This document shows positions 61,363 through 64,000 of a stretch of 64,000 nucleotides of DNA, piece after piece (the first letter of the stretch is position 1; each line of letters begins with the position of its first letter). The notes under the pieces were generated by a model. The model saw only the letters and a program-made list of their open reading frames with translations, was not told where the DNA came from and ran no database searches. Origin of the DNA: Cutibacterium namnetense (GTDB lineage Bacteria > Actinomycetota > Actinomycetes > Propionibacteriales > Propionibacteriaceae); assembly GCF_001642025.1 (NCBI RefSeq), contig NZ_LWHO01000005.1, forward strand, positions 62,001 to 126,000, in the 5' to 3' direction. Position numbers and translations under genes: made by a program.

Positions 61363-64000
61363 ATGTCGCGAACCCCACGGGGCAGGTCCATCGGTGCGCT
61401 CGCCGTGTCAGCAGGCACGATGTTCGCATTGGTCGCGCCGATGGCCCCTGCACATGCCAAAACCGGATACCACCGAATCGACCAAGCAGCGATCACCGCG
61501 ATTGCCGCTGACTCAGCCACCTCCACCGATCCGATTTCCAACGCCTTGGACGGCCATCCCGATACGATCTGGCGTCCCAAGTGGCACAGCGGAAGGGATC
61601 CGTTACCTCACTGGATCGTATTCAAGCTGGGCGATAAGGCCATGAATCTGGGCAAAGTGGAGATCACGCCCAGATCCAGCTCGAACAGATCAGGTCGCAT
61701 ACACAACTATGAGCTGTATGCGGCCGACACCAAGACCTGCAATAACGCCGCATTCTCTTCAGCAAAGCCAGTTGCAACGGGCTCCTACGACGTCTCCGAC
61801 ACGTCGGTACGCACAATCACCTTCGCTGCGACCAAGGCCACCTGCGTCAAGGTGAAGATGAATTCTCCCTGGGGAGGCGACGGGCCGGACAAAGAAGCCT
61901 CCTCGATGGCGGAGTTCAACGCCTTCACGGTCGATGGGTCGGACCCATCCCCGAACCTTACGTCGTCGAGGCCCCCAACCCCGGAGGTCCCAAGCGACGC
62001 CATCAGCCTGTCCGACGGCGCTGTGACAGTCAGAGTCCGTCGTGACTTCCCGCAGGTAATCGACTACACCGTCGGCCACGCGCACCTGGCCGGACGCATC
62101 GGCTCCCCGTTAACGAAGGTCAGGATCAACGGCACTGACCGCGTCGCCACTGTCTCCGCCCCCAAGACGACGGACACCTCCGCATCCTGGAAGCTCACCT
62201 TCCACGACCTGCCCGGGGTGGAACTCACCACACACGTCGAGATCGCCGATGGTGTCATGACATGGTCGATCCCACACATCGTCGACACAGCCAACCATCG
62301 CGTCAACACCGTGTCGGTGCCTGGCCTCGCCCTCGCCTCGGTCACCTCAACTGATCCGAAAGCGCAACTGAGCAGTGCAAACATCGTCGTCGACCGCAAC
62401 AAAAGCGGCGATCTCTTCCAGCCCCTAGCTACTACTGACGTCTCGCGGGGCACCTCCTGGGTCGCTATGGCGAACGATTCCACACTTGCCGCCGGGTTCG
62501 AGGACAACGCAACCCAGGACGGCCTGGTCGGCTCTGCCGCCACAGTTGCCCGTTTCATCCACTCCATCTCCCAAGTCGGGGGCACCAAGGTTGGAGCTAT
62601 CGAACCGGCGACCTGGGTCCACCGCGGCAAAGGGTCTGCCACCCCCTGTCCCTCCGACTCGCTCGGCAACAAGGCTGTATGCCAGTTGCCCGGCGGTGCC
62701 ACCGTCAAGGACGGCATTGGCCCGGACCCCGATACCCCATACGTCCGGGTGAAAATCGTCGCTGACGCCAATGGCGACGGCAAGGTTGACTGGCAAGACG
62801 CAGCCGTCGCCACCCGGGGCGTCACCATGAAGCCGACCGGCTCGGGGGACGTGGCGAACAAGGTCGTTACCCATATTCCGTTTAACATCGTCTCCCAGGC
62901 GACTCATCCATTCCTTCGTACCTTGGATGATGTCAAGCACATCTCTTTGGCGACCGACGGGCTCGGCCAGCAGGCCCTGCTCAAGGGTTACCAGGCCGAA
63001 GGCCACGACTCGGCACACCCCGATTACGGCGGCAACGTCTCCCACCGTGCCGGCGGGATGAAGGATCTCGAGAAGCTCACTGAGTCGGGCAAGCGGTGGA
63101 ACACCGATTTCGGCATTCACGTTAACCTCGTGGAGTCCTATCCTGAGGCGAATCACTTCGGCGACAACATCCTCGTCAAGCCGTACCAGAAGGCGTGGGA
63201 CTGGATGGAGCAGTCCTACCGAATGGATTACGCCAAGGATCTTGGGTCTGGTCAGCTCTTCGCTCGGCTCAACTAGCTGAGAAAAGAGCTGGGAGCCAAG
63301 TCCAACCTCGACTGGTTGTACTTCGATACCAACTACCCTGCCGGTTGGCAGAACGACCGGATCGCCAACGCTCTGAACGCCGAAGGCTGGAAGATCGGTT
63401 CGGAATGGTCGTCAACCTATCCGCGCTATAACCAGTGGTCGCACTGGGCCAATGACGAGAACTACGGCACCGGCAACAAGGGATACAGTTCCCGGATCAT
63501 TCGGTTCATCAACAATTCCCGCCGCGACACCTGGAATCCTGATCCGATCCTCGGCAACTCCAATGTCGTCGAGTATGAGGGTTGGACGAGCCACAACGAC
63601 TACAACGCATTCATCGCGAATGTGTGGCAACGCAACCTACCTACCAAGTTTTTGCAGCGTTCGGACATCATGTCCTGGCAAGACGGCCGTATCGCTTTCG
63701 CGAACGGAACCGTGGCAACCTCGTCGAAGAAGTCCATCTCAGGTCATGAGATTCCCACCGCAAGGACCATCACCTTCGACGGTGCCACGGTCTTTAAGGA
63801 AGGCGGGGCCTACCTGCTGCCTTGGTCCAACGGTGGCGGAGACCGCCTGTACTACTGGAATCCGGGCAATGGCTCCGCAACCTGGAAACTCACAAATTCC
63901 TGGGCGACACAGAAGTCGGTGACTCTGTTCATGCTCACCGACACCGGTCGCGTCAAGGTTGCCGATATCCCCGTCACCAACGGATCCATCAGGATTCCAG
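61363..64000 (+). pseudogene. Endo-alpha-N-acetylgalactosaminidase (GH101) gene with in-frame stop, 3' end outside window
   Basis: ATG 61363 follows GGAAGGA; the product has a signal peptide (to about AHA) and an F5/8-type C carbohydrate-binding module (ITAIAADSATSTDPISNALDGHPDTIW), then a GH101 N-terminal sandwich and the start of the barrel. A TAG at 63274-63276 ends the frame after LFARLN. The very same frame goes on with LRKELGAKSNLDWLYFDTNY, WKIGSEWS and further GH101 text to the window end. The stretches that look like the catalytic Asp (YFDTN) and acid/base (GSEW) come after the stop, so the short product should be inactive. GH101 enzymes cut the core-1 O-glycan from mucins. Confidence 0.82.

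Noticed and set aside
1-64000. tRNA, rRNA and CRISPR arrays
   Set aside because: I looked for CCA-less cloverleaf patterns, rRNA-like stretches and short regular repeats and saw none; a covariance-model scan could still find a small RNA.

Overview
The window comes from a high-GC actinobacterium of the family Propionibacteriaceae, most likely Cutibacterium (C. acnes or a close relative). The species call is my inference. It rests on a Na+-pumping methylmalonyl-CoA decarboxylase operon, a secreted sialidase and a GH101 glycosidase, the actinobacterial zwf-opcA-pgl operon, the sufR-B-D-Rieske-C-S-U-T operon, and an actinobacterial/archaeal-type ValRS. I see no tRNA, rRNA, CRISPR array, transposase or prophage.

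Layout. 1-6137 (minus strand): rpsB, tsf, pyrH, frr, cdsA, a DUF5993/dsbB pair with its own promoter, and rlmN, which runs off the left edge. 6427-9947: xerC, a degenerate LytM-like exported protein, a frameshifted lactonase and peptide deformylase. 9931-19632: trmH-like methyltransferase, SBF-like transporter, stomatin/NfeD pair, an ABC ATPase, fabI and fabG, DUF3099, SURF1, an rRNA methyltransferase and an HTH protein. 19701-25186: an ABC-F ATPase and a GNAT acetyltransferase that were once adjacent. They are now separated by a 3.15-kb insert holding a three-gene gtr-type glycosyltransferase cassette and a chimeric sufU/sufT remnant, bounded by perfect 179-bp direct repeats. 25205-32947: a small membrane protein, a 2,4-dienoyl-CoA reductase-like flavoenzyme, the decarboxylase operon (alpha, gamma, biotin carrier, beta) and a MatC-like carrier. 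33013-39674 (minus): the complete SUF Fe-S assembly operon. 40018-44947: a maltose-type ABC importer without its ATPase, plus a LacI regulator. 45149-47632: a membrane H+-pyrophosphatase with a lipoprotein-like N-terminus. 47661-52483: an ABC exporter, ctaA, a sialidase and ctaB. 52735-55982: zwf-opcA-pgl. 56113-58391: two tandem DsbA-like proteins around a MauE/DoxX protein. 58513-61125: valS. 61363-64000: a GH101 gene stopped by an in-frame TAG.

How the genes fit together. Heme A synthesis (CtaA, CtaB) and SURF1 serve an aa3-type oxidase. SUF supplies Fe-S clusters, including that of the flavoenzyme. The decarboxylase, H+-pyrophosphatase and MatC carrier link carboxylate metabolism to ion gradients. 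DsbB, the DsbA-like pair and MauE form an extracytoplasmic thiol-oxidation set. The sialidase, the broken GH101 and the sugar importer point to growth on host glycans.

The most notable signals are the repeat-bounded gtr insert with its suf chimera, the GH101 nonsense codon, the lipobox on the pyrophosphatase, a second inverted-repeat motif shared by the rpsB and pyrH leaders, and CTTGCAAG-type operators before the sugar importer. I did not find a clearly new defence or mobile system.
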